Below are positions 59,928 through 60,294 of a DNA stretch of 60,294 nt, in pieces. Made by a program: the position numbers and the translations under genes. The DNA lies in contig JACRFZ010000069.1 of the NCBI GenBank assembly GCA_016212515.1, positions 1 to 60,294 on the forward strand, in the 5' to 3' direction. This stretch comes from Candidatus Melainabacteria bacterium (lineage in GTDB: Bacteria > Cyanobacteriota > Vampirovibrionia > Obscuribacterales > Obscuribacteraceae). Within the stretch, counting starts at the first letter, position 1. Every line of letters begins with the position of its first letter. A model generated the notes under the pieces. The model searched no databases and had not been told where the DNA came from. It worked only from the letters and a program-made list of their open reading frames with translations.

Positions 59928-60294
59928 ATGACCACACTCTCTTCAGATCTCTTTGGCGCAGCCGGCAAAGACGGTCGAAACCAGACCAGGCTATTGATTC
60001 TGCTCGTAGCAGAAAATGTTATTCAAAAAACGCTCATTGCCTTTTTACTTCGGAATCTTGGGCATAGCGTCACCACTGCAGCTGACGGCTTCGAGGCCCT
60101 GGAGGCAGTGCAAGGCGGAAACCATTTTGACGTCATCATAATAAACTGCCAACTACCTCTAATGGACGGTCTGGAAACAGCACGTTTTATCAGAGAGAAC
60201 GAATCTTCAACAGGCAATCGATTCGAGAAAGCGCACTCTGCCAGACCACCGATCTCAATTATCGGCATCAGTACCTCGGTATCCAGAGAGAGAG
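59928..60294 (+). CDS. Receiver-domain protein with Asp-to-Asn phospho-site (right edge truncated)
   Basis: 122 codons are visible from an ATG after CGGGAGCACAAAA to the window edge. Receiver pattern: LLILLVAENVIQKTLIAFLL, GHSVTTAADGFEALEAV, then IIINCQLPLMDGLETARFI. The residue at the phospho-acceptor position is Asn73 (codon AAC) instead of Asp, and the acidic pair near the N-terminus is reduced to AEN. It therefore looks unable to take phosphate in the normal way. Pairs with the degenerate kinase upstream. The rest of the protein lies outside the window. Confidence 0.75.
   Translation, partial: MTTLSSDLFGAAGKDGRNQTRLLILLVAENVIQKTLIAFLLRNLGHSVTTAADGFEALEAVQGGNHFDVIIINCQLPLMDGLETARFIRENESSTGNRFEKAHSARPPISIIGISTSVSRER

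Overview
The window reads as a chromosomal segment of a Gram-negative bacterium of moderate GC. It has an LptF/LptG-type envelope permease, many signal-peptide proteins, TPR and LRV repeat proteins, a eukaryote-like Ser/Thr kinase and a set of exported proteases. Together with the style of the hypothetical proteins this suggests a non-photosynthetic relative of cyanobacteria (Melainabacteria/Vampirovibrionia, Obscuribacterales-like). That placement is inferred from protein content only; there is no rRNA here. Most of the window is single-copy chromosomal coding sequence. I saw no insertion sequence, transposase or CRISPR array.

Layout. 1-11 kb: end of a low-complexity protein, tRNA-Arg(ACG), a TPR protein, an exported protein, an LptF/G permease, a membrane Ser/Thr kinase, an exported matrixin-type protease with two TonB-C-like domains, and a large exported protein. 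11-18 kb: a small membrane peptide candidate, a SleB-like hydrolase, a GNAT protein, a TPR protein, a RlaP-type nucleotidyltransferase, then a highly structured leader and a translationally coupled GHMP kinase / PLP beta-replacement enzyme pair. 18-21 kb: a complete T7-type single-subunit RNA polymerase with its catalytic residues intact and no phage structural genes next to it. 21-32 kb: an S41 protease, a caspase-fold protein, an LRV protein, a VIT-domain membrane protein, and exported proteins including an EF-hand calpain-like protease. 33 kb: a compact AT-rich array of seven tRNAs (Pro, Ile, Gln, His, Asn, Trp, Tyr), the last four with encoded CCA. 34-38 kb: a TPR protein, an exported protein and a metacaspase-TPR protein. 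38-43 kb: a four-gene persulfide/sulfur operon (CoA-disulfide reductase-rhodanese, MBL-rhodanese, TauE/SafE, YgaP-like) divergent from an ArsR-family repressor, with a recognisable operator-promoter region. 43-49 kb: a trehalose/glucan operon (GT20 synthase, amylo-alpha-1,6-glucosidase, GT4, trehalose-phosphatase). 50-55 kb: patatin, then an acyl-AMP ligase/ACP/PlsC fusion, then a small ORF and a GNAT acetyltransferase, plausibly a lipid-remodelling unit. 55-58.6 kb: a glycine-zipper stress protein, a hemerythrin-like protein and two tandem exported paralogues. 59-60.3 kb: a degenerate histidine kinase and a receiver protein whose phospho-acceptor Asp is Asn; the receiver runs off the edge.

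The strongest candidates for something unusual are the chromosomal T7-like RNA polymerase, the tRNA array of apparently mixed ancestry, the multi-hairpin leader before the kinase/PLP pair, and several unusual domain fusions (matrixin + TonB-C, EF-hand + calpain, ligase + ACP + PlsC). All functions are read from motifs by eye; no database search was possible.
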